Source: Streptomyces griseoloalbus
Lineage (GTDB): Bacteria; Actinomycetota; Actinomycetes; Streptomycetales; Streptomycetaceae
Direction: 5' to 3'
NCBI GenBank assembly: GCA_014650015.1
Contig: BMUD01000001.1
Coordinates: forward strand, 228,197-292,196
DNA: 64,000 bases
Shown: positions 35,802 through 44,002 of the stretch, piece by piece
How the letters are laid out: every line of letters starts with the position of its first letter
Position numbering within the stretch: the first letter of the stretch is position 1
Notes under the pieces: generated by a model
What the model was told of the DNA's origin: nothing
The model's input: only the letters and a program-made list of their open reading frames with translations
The model's database searches: none
Program-made: the position numbers and the translations under genes

Positions 35802-36719
35802 TTAGCGGGGCGCGTGCGCCGACACCTCGGGCCAGTGCTCGCGCAGCGTGCGCACCGTCTCCGCGATCGCCGGGCGGCGGGCCGCACCGGCGCGCCACAG
35901 CGCGTACAGCCGTCGTACGGGCATCGGGTCGAGCGGCACCTCCACCACCCCCTCGGGCAGCGGGCCGCGCCCCAGCCGGGGGATCAGCGCGATGCCGAGC
36001 CCGGCCGCGACCAGGGCGACCAGGGTCGGGTTCTCGTCGGCCTGGTGGACGATCTCCGGCTCGTGCCCGGCCGCGCGCAGGGTGCGCACCAGCCACTCGT
36101 GGCAGACCCGCCCCGGCGGCTGGCAGATCCACCGCTCGCCGCCCAGCTCCTCCCGCCGGACCGCCGTACGTCCCGCGAACGGATGGTGGCGGGGCACCAG
36201 CAGATCGCACAGGTCGTTCCCGACGACCGCCTGCTCCACGCCCGCCGGGGCGGGCAGCGGCGCGATGTCCCAGTCGTGCGCGACCACGAGGTCGACGGCG
36301 CCCTTGGCCACCAGGTCCACGGAGAGATGGGGGTCGATCTCGGTGAGCCGCGTGTCGAGCGCGGGGTGCCGGCGGGCCAGGTCGGCCAGCACGGGCGGCA
36401 TCAGCCCGCGCGCCGCCGAGGCGAACGCGGCGATGGTCAGCCGTCCGGCCGGCACCCCGCGCCGCTCCTCCAGCTCGGTCTCCGCCCGCTCCACGATGGC
36501 GATCAGCTCCCGGGCGGCGCGCACCAGCTGATGCGCCTCGTCGGTCAGCCGGACGCCCCGGCCCTCCCGTTCCAGCAGCACGGTCCGGGTCTCCCGCTCC
36601 AGCTTGGCGATCTGCTGGGAGACGGCGGAGGAGGTGTACCCGAGCGCCACGGCGGCGGCGCCGACGGTGCCGTGGACGGAGACGGCGTGCAGGGCGCGCA
36701 GACGCTGGAGGTCGAGCAT
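35802..36719 (-). CDS. LysR-family transcriptional regulator
   Basis: 305 aa. The N-terminal winged helix-turn-helix has HAVSVHGTVGAAAVALGYTSSAVSQQIAKLERE (residues about 11-43). The effector domain follows from about residue 90. It is divergent from an EamA exporter gene with about 90 bp between them, the classic LysR arrangement, so the exporter is its likely target. A short gatg-ctt-catc inverted repeat (36741-36751) in the gap may be part of the operator. Confidence 0.87.
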   Translation of the reverse strand: MLDLQRLRALHAVSVHGTVGAAAVALGYTSSAVSQQIAKLERETRTVLLEREGRGVRLTDEAHQLVRAARELIAIVERAETELEERRGVPAGRLTIAAFASAARGLMPPVLADLARRHPALDTRLTEIDPHLSVDLVAKGAVDLVVAHDWDIAPLPAPAGVEQAVVGNDLCDLLVPRHHPFAGRTAVRREELGGERWICQPPGRVCHEWLVRTLRAAGHEPEIVHQADENPTLVALVAAGLGIALIPRLGRGPLPEGVVEVPLDPMPVRRLYALWRAGAARRPAIAETVRTLREHWPEVSAHAPR

Positions 36720-36808
36720 GACGGCTCCCGATCGGTTAGTGATGCTTCATCCAACCATGCAGGAATGATCGCTGGTGCTGAAGGGTGATGGGCGGTGATC
36801 CTCTACGT

Positions 36809-37726
36809 ATGCGACCTTCCCACCTGTTCCTCGCCGTCCTCGTCGCCGCCGTCTGGGGGGTGAACTTCACCGTCATCGAGATCGGGCTCGACCACTTCCC
36901 GCCGCTGCTCTTCTCCGCCCTGCGTTTCCTCGTGGCGGCGCTGCCCGCGGTCTTCCTCGTGGGGCGCCCCAACGTGGCGTGGAAGTGGATCCTCGGGGTG
37001 GGACTGGCGCTCGGGGTGGCCAAGTTCGGGCTGCTGTTCGTCGGCATGGACGCGGGGATGCCGGGCGGACTGTCCTCGCTGGTGCTCCAGGTCCAGGCGG
37101 TGTTCACCGCCCTGTTCGCCTTCGCGCTGCTCGGTGAACGCCCCTCGAAGATACGGCTGGTGGGCATGGCGGTGGCGCTGGCCGGGATCGGCGTGGCGGC
37201 GGTCGACGAGGGCGCCTCGGGCCCGCTGGGCGGCTTCGCCCTGGTCGTCGCGGCGGCGGCCTGCTGGGGCGTCTCCAACATCCTGACCCGTAAGGCGTCG
37301 CCCCCGGACGCCCTGAACTTCATGATCTGGGTGAGCACGGTTCCGGTGCTGCCGCTGCTGGCCCTGTCGCTGCTGCTGGAGGGCCCGTCGCGGGACCTGG
37401 ACGCCCTGCGAGGCCTCGACTGGCAGGGCGCGGGCACGGTGCTCTTCGTCGCCTGGATCGCCACCGTGTTCGGCTTCGGCGCCTGGGGCTGGCTGCTGCG
37501 CCGCCACCCCGCCTCCACCGTCGCGCCGTTCTCCCTGCTCGTCCCGGTCTTCGGCATGTCGTCGGCCGCGCTGTTCCTGGGGGAGTCGGTGACCCCGCTG
37601 CGGTGGTGCGCGGCGGCGCTGCTGGTGGGCGGAGTGGCCCTGGCGTCGGTGTCGCTTCGGCGGCCCACCGCTCAGGTCCCGCCGGCGGGCGTCCCGGCCC
37701 CCGGGGCGGCCGTCGGCCGCTCATGA
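36809..37726 (+). CDS. EamA-family (DMT) exporter
   Basis: 305-aa membrane protein with ten hydrophobic segments in two EamA repeats. Similar proteins export cysteine or O-acetylserine. Motifs include VWGVNFTVIEIGLDHFPPLLFSALRF and the second-half ACWGVSNILTRKA. The ATG at 36809 is chosen because it begins directly before the first membrane segment; in-frame GTG/ATG codons at 36785 and 36788 are possible. It is probably controlled by the divergent LysR regulator. The substrate is not determinable. Confidence 0.8.
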   Translation: MRPSHLFLAVLVAAVWGVNFTVIEIGLDHFPPLLFSALRFLVAALPAVFLVGRPNVAWKWILGVGLALGVAKFGLLFVGMDAGMPGGLSSLVLQVQAVFTALFAFALLGERPSKIRLVGMAVALAGIGVAAVDEGASGPLGGFALVVAAAACWGVSNILTRKASPPDALNFMIWVSTVPVLPLLALSLLLEGPSRDLDALRGLDWQGAGTVLFVAWIATVFGFGAWGWLLRRHPASTVAPFSLLVPVFGMSSAALFLGESVTPLRWCAAALLVGGVALASVSLRRPTAQVPPAGVPAPGAAVGRS

Positions 37727-37909
37727 GCGCCGCCGCGGCGGGAACCCCGTCCGACGACCCGGAGCGTGCGCGAGAGCCCGCCCGGCTGCCCCGCGGGCGG
37801 CCGCCGCCCGCCCGGCGCCTCCGGTCACCGCCACCGGCGCCCCACCCCTCCACGGCCTCGGCCGGGACGGACTCGGACGGACGTGCACGCGAACGCCGCA
37901 GTCCTGCGG

Positions 37910-38710
37910 TCAGGCCGACTCGTTGAGGAGCCGGGCCAGGTGCTCGCGGCCGGGGGTGAGCAGACCGGGGAGCGGGGCGGCGTCGGCGTACCAGCGCTTC
38001 TCGTACTCCCAGCAGAGCCAGCCGTCCCAGCTGTGGCGGGAGAGGACCTCCACGCAGTCGGTCAGCGGCAGCACACCGGTGCCGAGCGGCAGCGGGGTCA
38101 TGTCGTCGGCGGAGGCGATGTCCTTGACCTGGACGTAGCCGAGGTGGGGGGAGAGGGCCGCGAAGCTCTCCACGGGCTGCTCGCCGCCGAGCCAGGTGTG
38201 CATCACGTCCCACAGCGCGCCCACGTGGCGGTGGCCGACCAGGCCGAGGATGCGCATCGCGTCGGCGCCGGTGCGGTGCGAGTCGTGGGTCTCCAGCAGG
38301 ATGCGCACGCCCAGGTCGGCCGCGTACTCGGCGGCGGTGCCCAGTCGGCGGGCGGCCGTCGCGTCCGCCTCCTCGGGGCTCTGCTCGGTGCCGCCGCCGG
38401 GGAAGACCCGGATGTACGGGGCGCCCAGGTCGCGCGCCAGGTCGAGCAGGGCGCGGATCTCGGCGAGGACGGGAGCGTCCTCGCCCGGGGCGGCGACCCG
38501 GGCGTATCCGGCGAGGCCCAGGAGTCCGACGCCGGCCGCCTTGAACTCGGCCGCGACGTCCGCGCGTTGCGCCGGGGTGAGGTTCGGGTGGACGGGTTCC
38601 TCGGGGTGGGCGCGCAGTTCGACGCCGTGGTAGCCGTGCGCGGTCGCGAGGGCCAGCACGTCGGTGAGAGGCAGGCCGGGGACACCGAGGGTGGAGAACG
38701 CCAGCTTCAT
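37910..38710 (-). CDS. Sugar phosphate isomerase/epimerase (AP endonuclease 2 fold)
   Basis: 266-aa TIM-barrel protein with MKLAFSTLGVPGLPLTDVLALA at the N-terminus and metal-type residues in ILLETHDSH, LWDVMHTWLGG and WDGWLCWEYEKRW. These enzymes isomerise or epimerise keto sugars, inosose or hydroxypyruvate. It is one of two such genes around a LacI-controlled sugar module, and lies 11 bp downstream of the GNAT gene on the same strand. The interval upstream of its stop (37,727-37,909) is low complexity. Confidence 0.82.
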   Translation of the reverse strand: MKLAFSTLGVPGLPLTDVLALATAHGYHGVELRAHPEEPVHPNLTPAQRADVAAEFKAAGVGLLGLAGYARVAAPGEDAPVLAEIRALLDLARDLGAPYIRVFPGGGTEQSPEEADATAARRLGTAAEYAADLGVRILLETHDSHRTGADAMRILGLVGHRHVGALWDVMHTWLGGEQPVESFAALSPHLGYVQVKDIASADDMTPLPLGTGVLPLTDCVEVLSRHSWDGWLCWEYEKRWYADAAPLPGLLTPGREHLARLLNESA

Positions 38711-38721
38711 GTCAAGGGACC

Positions 38722-39270
38722 TTACCCCGGGACCCCGGAGTCAAGACTCAGGCGCCAGTCCTGGCCGACCAGGTCCCGGCCGAAGGAGCGGTGCGGTTTC
38801 TCGGCGACCAGGTCGAAGCCGTGGCGCCGGTAGACGCGGCGGGCGGCGGACAGCACGTCGTTGGTCCACAGGACCAGGTCGCGGTAGCCGGCGCCGCGCG
38901 CGAAGCCGACGACGGCCGTGACGAGCCGGTCGCCGATGCCGAGTCCGCGCGCGTCCGGCTCGACCAGCAGCAGCCGCAGGCGGGCCGTGGCGGGTGCCTC
39001 GTCCCGTACGCACATCACACTGCCCACGGGCCGGCCGTCCGACTCGGCGATCCACACGCGCTCCAGAGCCGGGTCGTGGTCCTGCGCGTAGTCGGCGACG
39101 ATCCGGGCGACCAGGCCCTCGCAGTCGGCGTTCCAGCCGTACTCGGCCGCGTACAGCGCGGCGTTGCGCTGCACGATCCAGCCCAGGTCGCCGGGGCCGG
39201 GCTCGCGCGGGACGACGTCCTCGGGGCCGGGCGGGCGGCCGTCGGAGAGGAGGTCGCGGATGGTGTGCAT
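38722..39270 (-). CDS. GNAT acetyltransferase, probable 5'-truncated MarR-GNAT fusion
   Basis: 182 aa from the ATG at 39270, with LLLVEPDARGLGIGDRLVTAVV as the acetyl-CoA motif. GDLGWIVQRNAALYAAEYGW is the form seen in MarR-GNAT fusion proteins. The frame is open further upstream for about 25 codons (LLSQVPAADRGRLAEAMHTIR), resembling the end of a MarR domain. It then meets a TGA (about 39345) inside repeat sequence. The regulatory half therefore seems to have been lost, leaving the acetyltransferase. Translation start and activity are uncertain. Confidence 0.7.
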   Translation of the reverse strand: MHTIRDLLSDGRPPGPEDVVPREPGPGDLGWIVQRNAALYAAEYGWNADCEGLVARIVADYAQDHDPALERVWIAESDGRPVGSVMCVRDEAPATARLRLLLVEPDARGLGIGDRLVTAVVGFARGAGYRDLVLWTNDVLSAARRVYRRHGFDLVAEKPHRSFGRDLVGQDWRLSLDSGVPG

Positions 39271-39327
39271 GGCCTCCGCGAGGCGGCCCCGGTCGGCGGC
39301 CGGGACCTGCGACAGCAGGGAGCCGAG

Positions 39328-39440
39328 GCGCGGGGAACCGCGCGCTCAGCCCTCGACTGCCCGCACGGGGCCACCCGACCGCACCTCCCTGAAGGGGCGC
39401 GGGGAACTGCGCGACCGCCCCCACAACCCGCACCGGCGGT
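39328..39440. repeat. Two copies of a Streptomyces interspersed repeat
   Basis: Two related blocks beginning aggcgcggggaaccgcgcg (about 39328) and ggggcgcggggaactgcgcg (about 39396), each ending in a cccgcac-type tail. From memory, the second matches a very common intergenic repeat in Streptomyces. It sits exactly where the MarR part of the neighbouring gene breaks off. Confidence 0.6.
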
Positions 39441-39464
39441 GATCGCCCCGGACCCGAGGTCCGA

Positions 39465-40511
39465 TCACTCCCGCGGCGCCGCCGCGGACCCACGCACCAT
39501 CAATTCCCCCCGCACCGCCGCGATCCCCCCGGGCGGCGCCTCCTCCCGCCCCATCGCGATCCGCCCCGCCCGCGCCCCCGCCTCCGTCAGCGGCAACCGC
39601 ACCGTCGTCAGCGCGGGCACCACGTCGATGCTGAACGGCAGGTCGTCGAAGCCGGCCACCGACACGTCGTCCGGGATCCGCAGCCCGGAGTCCCGCAGCG
39701 CCGCGCACGCGCCCAGCGCGACGGAGTCGTTCGCGGCGACGACGGCCGTCAACGACGGGTCCCTGCGCAGGAGTTCCAGCGTGGCCTCGTAACCGGACCG
39801 GCGGTCGTAGCGGCCGTGGACGGTCCACCGCGGATCCTCCTCGATGCCGTGCGCGGCCAGCGCGGCCCGGTGCCCCTCCAGCCGGTGCCGCGTCGTCGTG
39901 CGCTCCTGCGGGCCCGCGATGTACCCCAGCCGCCGGTGCCCGAGGCCGATCAGATGCTCGGTCAGTTCCTGGCCCCCGCCGCGGTTGTCGAAGGTCAGCG
40001 CGACCGCCCCGGTCTCCGGCGCCGGCGGCCGGCCGCACAGCACCACCCGGGTCCCGGCGTCCCCCAGTTTGCGCAGCTTCGTGTCCATGGCGGCCTTGTG
40101 CGACGCGTTCTCGATCGCGCCGCCGGTCAGCACCACCGCCGCCGCGCGCTGCCGCTGGAGCAGGGTGAGGTAGGTCAGTTCGCGCTCGGGCGAGCCGCCC
40201 GTGTTGCACACCACCCCGAGTCTCTCCCCGCCCGCGCGCCCGCCCGGACCCCCGATCTCCCCCTGGATCGCGCTCGCCATGATCCCGAAGAACGGGTCGG
40301 CGATGTCGTTCACCAGGATCCCCACCAGGTCGGACGTGGCGGCGGCCAGGGCGCTGGCGGGGCCGTTGAGGACGTAGTCCAGTTCGTCCACGGCCTTCAG
40401 CACCCGCTCACGGGTGGACGCGGCCACGGGATAGTTCCCGTTGAGCACGCGCGACACCGTCGCGGGGGAGACCTGTGCGCGAGCCGCCACGTCCGCCAGG
40501 GTCACCGTCAT
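39465..40511 (-). CDS. LacI-family transcriptional regulator
   Basis: 348 aa. The N-terminal LacI helix-turn-helix is VTLADVAARAQVSPATVSRVLNGNYPV. The sugar-binding domain contains DLVGILVNDIADPFFGIMASAIQGE and VPALTTVRLPL. The ATG at 40511 (MTVTLADV) is chosen over an extension that has no site. It is divergent from the Gfo/Idh - DHDPS-like - isomerase operon, with a palindromic operator candidate between them, so it probably represses that operon and itself until a sugar or polyol appears. Confidence 0.9.
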   Translation of the reverse strand: MTVTLADVAARAQVSPATVSRVLNGNYPVAASTRERVLKAVDELDYVLNGPASALAAATSDLVGILVNDIADPFFGIMASAIQGEIGGPGGRAGGERLGVVCNTGGSPERELTYLTLLQRQRAAAVVLTGGAIENASHKAAMDTKLRKLGDAGTRVVLCGRPPAPETGAVALTFDNRGGGQELTEHLIGLGHRRLGYIAGPQERTTTRHRLEGHRAALAAHGIEEDPRWTVHGRYDRRSGYEATLELLRRDPSLTAVVAANDSVALGACAALRDSGLRIPDDVSVAGFDDLPFSIDVVPALTTVRLPLTEAGARAGRIAMGREEAPPGGIAAVRGELMVRGSAAAPRE

Positions 40512-40686
40512 GTCTCGTCCTCCGCCTCGCGCGTCCCGCCGTACGCCGTCGTACACACCCACACCCGTGGCCGTGGTTCCGAGCAGACCCTACGGCCATC
40601 CGCGCGGTTGTTCGCCCGCTCGAACAACTCCGGTCCGCCGTGGTCTTGTCCACACCGCCGTTCAGAGGCTAGCTTCTCTGTACATA

Positions 40687-40698
40687 GAAAGCGCTTGC
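40687..40698. promoter_or_regulatory. Candidate LacI operator
   Basis: gaaagcgcttgc, with the AAGCGCTT core palindrome at 40689-40696, lies in the 280-bp divergent interval between the LacI gene and the oxidoreductase operon. CG-centred palindromes of this kind are typical LacI-family sites. Confidence 0.65.
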
Positions 40699-40791
40699 TG
40701 TGACGTTCACCAGTCACCCGTCACGCGTCGGCAGTCGCCGCGTGACGGGTGGGGCGTACGCGGCGCGCGGACCGCGTACGAAGGGAATGAC

Positions 40792-41943
40792 GTGACACGC
40801 AAGACGGTGCGTATCGCCATGAACGGTGTGACCGGGCGCATGGGCTACCGCCAGCACCTGGTCCGCTCCATCCTGGCCCTGCGCGAGCAGGGCGGCCTCG
40901 ACCTCGGTGACGGCACCGTGCTGTGGCCGGAGCCGATCCTGGTCGGCCGCCGTGAGCACGCGCTCAAGGCGCTGGCCGAGCGGCACGGCCTCGAGCACAT
41001 CTCGACGGACGTGGACGCGGTCCTCGCCGACGAGAGCGTCGACATCTACTTCGACGCGCAGGTGACCTCGGCCCGCGAGGAGGCGCTCAGGAAGGCGATC
41101 GCCGCGGGCAAGCACATCTACACCGAGAAGCCCACCGCCACCGGCCTCGACGGTGCCCTGGAACTCGCCCGCCTGGCGAACGCGGCCGGCATCAAGCACG
41201 GCGTCGTCCAGGACAAGCTGTTCCTGCCGGGCCTGCTGAAGCTGAAGCGGCTCATCGACGGCGGCTTCTTCGGCCGGATCCTCTCGGTGCGCGGCGAGTT
41301 CGGCTACTGGGTGTTCGAGGGCGACTGGCAGGAGGCCCAGCGCCCGTCGTGGAACTACCGCGCCGAGGACGGCGGCGGCATCGTCGTCGACATGTTCCCG
41401 CACTGGGAGTACGTGCTGCACGAGCTGTTCGGCCGGGTGAGGACCGTCCAGGCCCTCACCGCCACCCACGTCCCGCAGCGCTGGGACGAGAACGGCAAGC
41501 CCTACGACGCCACCGCCGACGACGCCGCCTACGGCATCTTCGAACTGGACGGCGGCGCGATCGCCCAGATCAACTCCTCCTGGACGGTGCGCGTCAACCG
41601 CGACGAACTCGTCGAGTTCCAGGTGGACGGCACCGAGGGCTCGGCCGTCGCCGGCCTGCGCGACTGCCGCGTCCAGCACCGCTCCGCCACCCCGAAGCCG
41701 GTCTGGAACCCGGACATCCCCGCCACCGAGGTCTTCCGCGACCAGTGGCAGGAGGTGCCGGACAACGGCGAGTTCGACAACGGCTTCAAGGCCCAGTGGG
41801 AGCTGTTCCTCAAGCACGTCTACGCCGACGCCCCCTACCACTGGGACCTGCTGGCCGGCGCCCGCGGCGTCCAGCTCGCCGAACTGGGCCTGAAGTCCTC
41901 CGCCGAGGGCCGCCGCCTCGACGTACCGGAGATCGCGCTGTGA
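40792..41943 (+). CDS. Gfo/Idh/MocA-family oxidoreductase
   Basis: 383-aa NAD(P)-dependent sugar or polyol dehydrogenase. The N-terminal Rossmann part begins VRIAMNGVTGRMGYRQH. YTEKPTATGLDGALELA carries the family's catalytic EKP lysine. The C-terminal domain has IVVDMFPHWEYVLHELFG. The GTG at 40792 has aaggga upstream. It is first gene of a three-gene operon with overlapping junctions, controlled by the divergent LacI protein. Substrate not known; inositol- or rare-sugar-type oxidation fits the neighbours. Confidence 0.87.
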   Translation: MTRKTVRIAMNGVTGRMGYRQHLVRSILALREQGGLDLGDGTVLWPEPILVGRREHALKALAERHGLEHISTDVDAVLADESVDIYFDAQVTSAREEALRKAIAAGKHIYTEKPTATGLDGALELARLANAAGIKHGVVQDKLFLPGLLKLKRLIDGGFFGRILSVRGEFGYWVFEGDWQEAQRPSWNYRAEDGGGIVVDMFPHWEYVLHELFGRVRTVQALTATHVPQRWDENGKPYDATADDAAYGIFELDGGAIAQINSSWTVRVNRDELVEFQVDGTEGSAVAGLRDCRVQHRSATPKPVWNPDIPATEVFRDQWQEVPDNGEFDNGFKAQWELFLKHVYADAPYHWDLLAGARGVQLAELGLKSSAEGRRLDVPEIAL

Positions 41944-43091
41944 CCCTGCACCTGCCCGACGCGAACGGCATGCTGCGGGCCTACGAGCCCCGCACCGAGC
42001 CCCTCTCCGTCAACCCCGGAGCCCCCTTCACCTCCCGTACGGTCTTCTCCGCCGCGCACGTCGTCGCCGACCCGTACGCCGACACCACCCCCGACGCGCC
42101 CGCCGCCGTCGACTGGGACGCCACCCTCGCCTTCCGCCGCCACCTGTGGTCCCACGGGCTCGGTGTCGCCGAGGCCATGGACACCGCCCAGCGCGGCATG
42201 GGCCTGGACTGGGCGGGCGCCGCCGAGCTGATCCGCCGCTCGGCCGCCGAGGCGCAGGCGGTCGGCGGCCGGATCGCCTGCGGCGTGGGCACCGACCAGA
42301 TCACCGGCGGCACCCTCGCCGAGGTGCGCGCCGCCTACGAGGAACAGCTCGCGCTGGTCGAGGAGTCGGGCGCGCAGGCCATCCTCATGGCGTCCCGCGC
42401 CCTGGCCGCCACCGCGCGCGGCCCCGAGGACTACCTGGAGGTCTACGGCCACCTCCTGCGCCAGGCCGCCGAGCCGGTGATCCTGCACTGGCTCGGCCCG
42501 ATGTTCGACCCGGCGCTCGAGGGCTACTGGGGCTCCACGGACCTCGACGCGGCCACCGGCACCTTCCTTGAGGTCATCGCCGCCCACCCCGACAAGGTCG
42601 ACGGCATCAAGGTCTCGCTCCTGGACGCCCAGCGCGAGATCGACCTGCGCCGCCGCCTCCCGCAGGGGGTGCGCTGCTATACCGGCGACGACTTCAACTA
42701 CCCCGAGCTGATCGCGGGCGACGACCAGGGCTTCAGCCACGCCCTGCTCGGCATCTTCGACCCGCTGGGCCCGCTGGCCGCCGAGGCGGTCCGGGTGCTC
42801 GACACGGGGAACACGGCAGGCTTCCGCGCCCTCCTCGACCCCACCGTGGAACTCTCCCGCCACCTCTTCCAGGCCCCGACCCGCTTCTACAAGACGGGCG
42901 TGGTCCTCCTGGCCTGGCTGGCGGGCCACCAGAGCCACTTCACGATGGTCGGCGGCCTGCAGTCGGCCCGCTCCCTGCCGCACTTCGCCCGCGCCTACGA
43001 ACTCGCCGACGGCCTCGGCCTGTTCCCCGACCCCAAGCTCGCCGAGGAACGGATGAGGACCCTGCTGCACCTGTACGGAGTGACCCCGTGA
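41940..43091 (+). CDS. DHDPS-like aldolase (DUF993 family)
   Basis: 383-aa TIM-barrel protein of the dihydrodipicolinate synthase superfamily; the DUF993 branch is expected. The likely Schiff-base lysine is in VDGIKVSLLD, preceded by EPVILHWLGPMFDP. It probably cleaves or condenses a keto acid produced by the oxidoreductase. The GTG overlaps the oxidoreductase stop (GTGA), and its own stop overlaps the isomerase GTG, so all three are translated together. Exact reaction unknown. Confidence 0.8.
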   Translation: MTLHLPDANGMLRAYEPRTEPLSVNPGAPFTSRTVFSAAHVVADPYADTTPDAPAAVDWDATLAFRRHLWSHGLGVAEAMDTAQRGMGLDWAGAAELIRRSAAEAQAVGGRIACGVGTDQITGGTLAEVRAAYEEQLALVEESGAQAILMASRALAATARGPEDYLEVYGHLLRQAAEPVILHWLGPMFDPALEGYWGSTDLDAATGTFLEVIAAHPDKVDGIKVSLLDAQREIDLRRRLPQGVRCYTGDDFNYPELIAGDDQGFSHALLGIFDPLGPLAAEAVRVLDTGNTAGFRALLDPTVELSRHLFQAPTRFYKTGVVLLAWLAGHQSHFTMVGGLQSARSLPHFARAYELADGLGLFPDPKLAEERMRTLLHLYGVTP

Positions 43092-43918
43092 CCGGCCTCG
43101 CGCGCTTCAGCATCAACCAGATGACGGTCAAGCAGCTGTCCCTGCCGGAACTCGTCGACGTCTGCCGGGACCTGGGCGTGCCGGGCGTGGGCCTGTGGCG
43201 CGAGCCGGTCCAGGCGTACGGCGTTCAGGCGGCGGCGAAGCTCGTGCGCGACGCGGGCCTGGCGGTCACGACGCTGTGCCGGGGCGGCTTCCTCACCGCG
43301 ATCGACGCCGGCGAGCGGGCCGCCGCGCTGGCCGACAACCGCCGTGCCGTCGACGAGGCGGCCACCCTGGGCACCGACACCCTGGTCCTGGTCTCGGGCG
43401 GCCTGCCGGCCGGATCCAAGGACCTGCGCGGCGCCCGGGAACGCATCGCGGACGCCCTGGCGGAGCTGGGCCCGTACGCGGAGCGGCACGGGGTGAAGCT
43501 GGCCATCGAGCCGCTGCACCCGATGTTCGCCTCCGACCGGTGCGTGGTCTCCACCCTCGCCCAGGCCCTCGACCTCGCCGAACGCTTCCCCGCCCACCAG
43601 GTCGGCGTCACCGTCGACACCTACCACATCTGGTGGGACGACACCGCGCCCGCGCAGATCGCCCGCGCCGGCGCCCAGAACCGCATCCACACCTTCCAGC
43701 TCGCCGACTGGACCACCCCGCTGCCCGAGGGCGTCCTCAACGGCCGGGGCCAGATCGGCGACGGCGCGGTCGACATGCGGGAGTGGAAGGGGTACGTGGA
43801 GGCGGCCGGTTACACCGGCGCCATCGAGGTCGAGCTCTTCAACGACGCGCTGTGGGCCCGGGACGGGCGCGAGGTGCTCGCCGAGACGGCGGCGCGCTTC
43901 GTGGAGCACGCGGGGTGA
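43088..43918 (+). CDS. Sugar phosphate isomerase/epimerase
   Basis: 276-aa TIM barrel. Metal-site motifs: KLAIEPLHPMFASDRC (Glu), VGVTVDTYHIWWD (Asp/His) and GAIEVELFND (Glu). Last gene of the LacI-controlled operon. Its 3' end marks the left border of the type VII secretion island. A fragment of a homologous gene, about 90% identical to 43437-43627, reappears near 57,435-57,625 inside the island, so this gene seems to have taken part in the recombination that formed it. Confidence 0.85.
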   Translation: MTGLARFSINQMTVKQLSLPELVDVCRDLGVPGVGLWREPVQAYGVQAAAKLVRDAGLAVTTLCRGGFLTAIDAGERAAALADNRRAVDEAATLGTDTLVLVSGGLPAGSKDLRGARERIADALAELGPYAERHGVKLAIEPLHPMFASDRCVVSTLAQALDLAERFPAHQVGVTVDTYHIWWDDTAPAQIARAGAQNRIHTFQLADWTTPLPEGVLNGRGQIGDGAVDMREWKGYVEAAGYTGAIEVELFNDALWARDGREVLAETAARFVEHAG

Positions 43919-43940
43919 GGGCCGCCGCGCGCTGAGGCGC

Positions 43941-43985
43941 GGGGTACGTGCGTGCGGACACGGTGTGGCCGGGCGCACGTACCCC
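43941..43985. terminator. Hairpin between convergent operons
   Basis: Perfect 12-bp stem ggggtacgtgcg (43941-43952) / cgcacgtacccc (43974-43985) with a 21-nt loop, between the isomerase operon and the end of the type VII operon. It is likely a bidirectional terminator. No T-tract is seen, as is common in Streptomyces. Confidence 0.65.
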
Positions 43986-44002
43986 GGGCGCGGAGCGTGC
44001 CG

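Noticed and set aside
37723-37926. 67-codon frame overlapping the EamA stop (ATGA)
   Set aside because: Low-complexity Pro/Arg/Ser sequence that overlaps the convergent isomerase end; no ribosome-binding site or recognisable domain.
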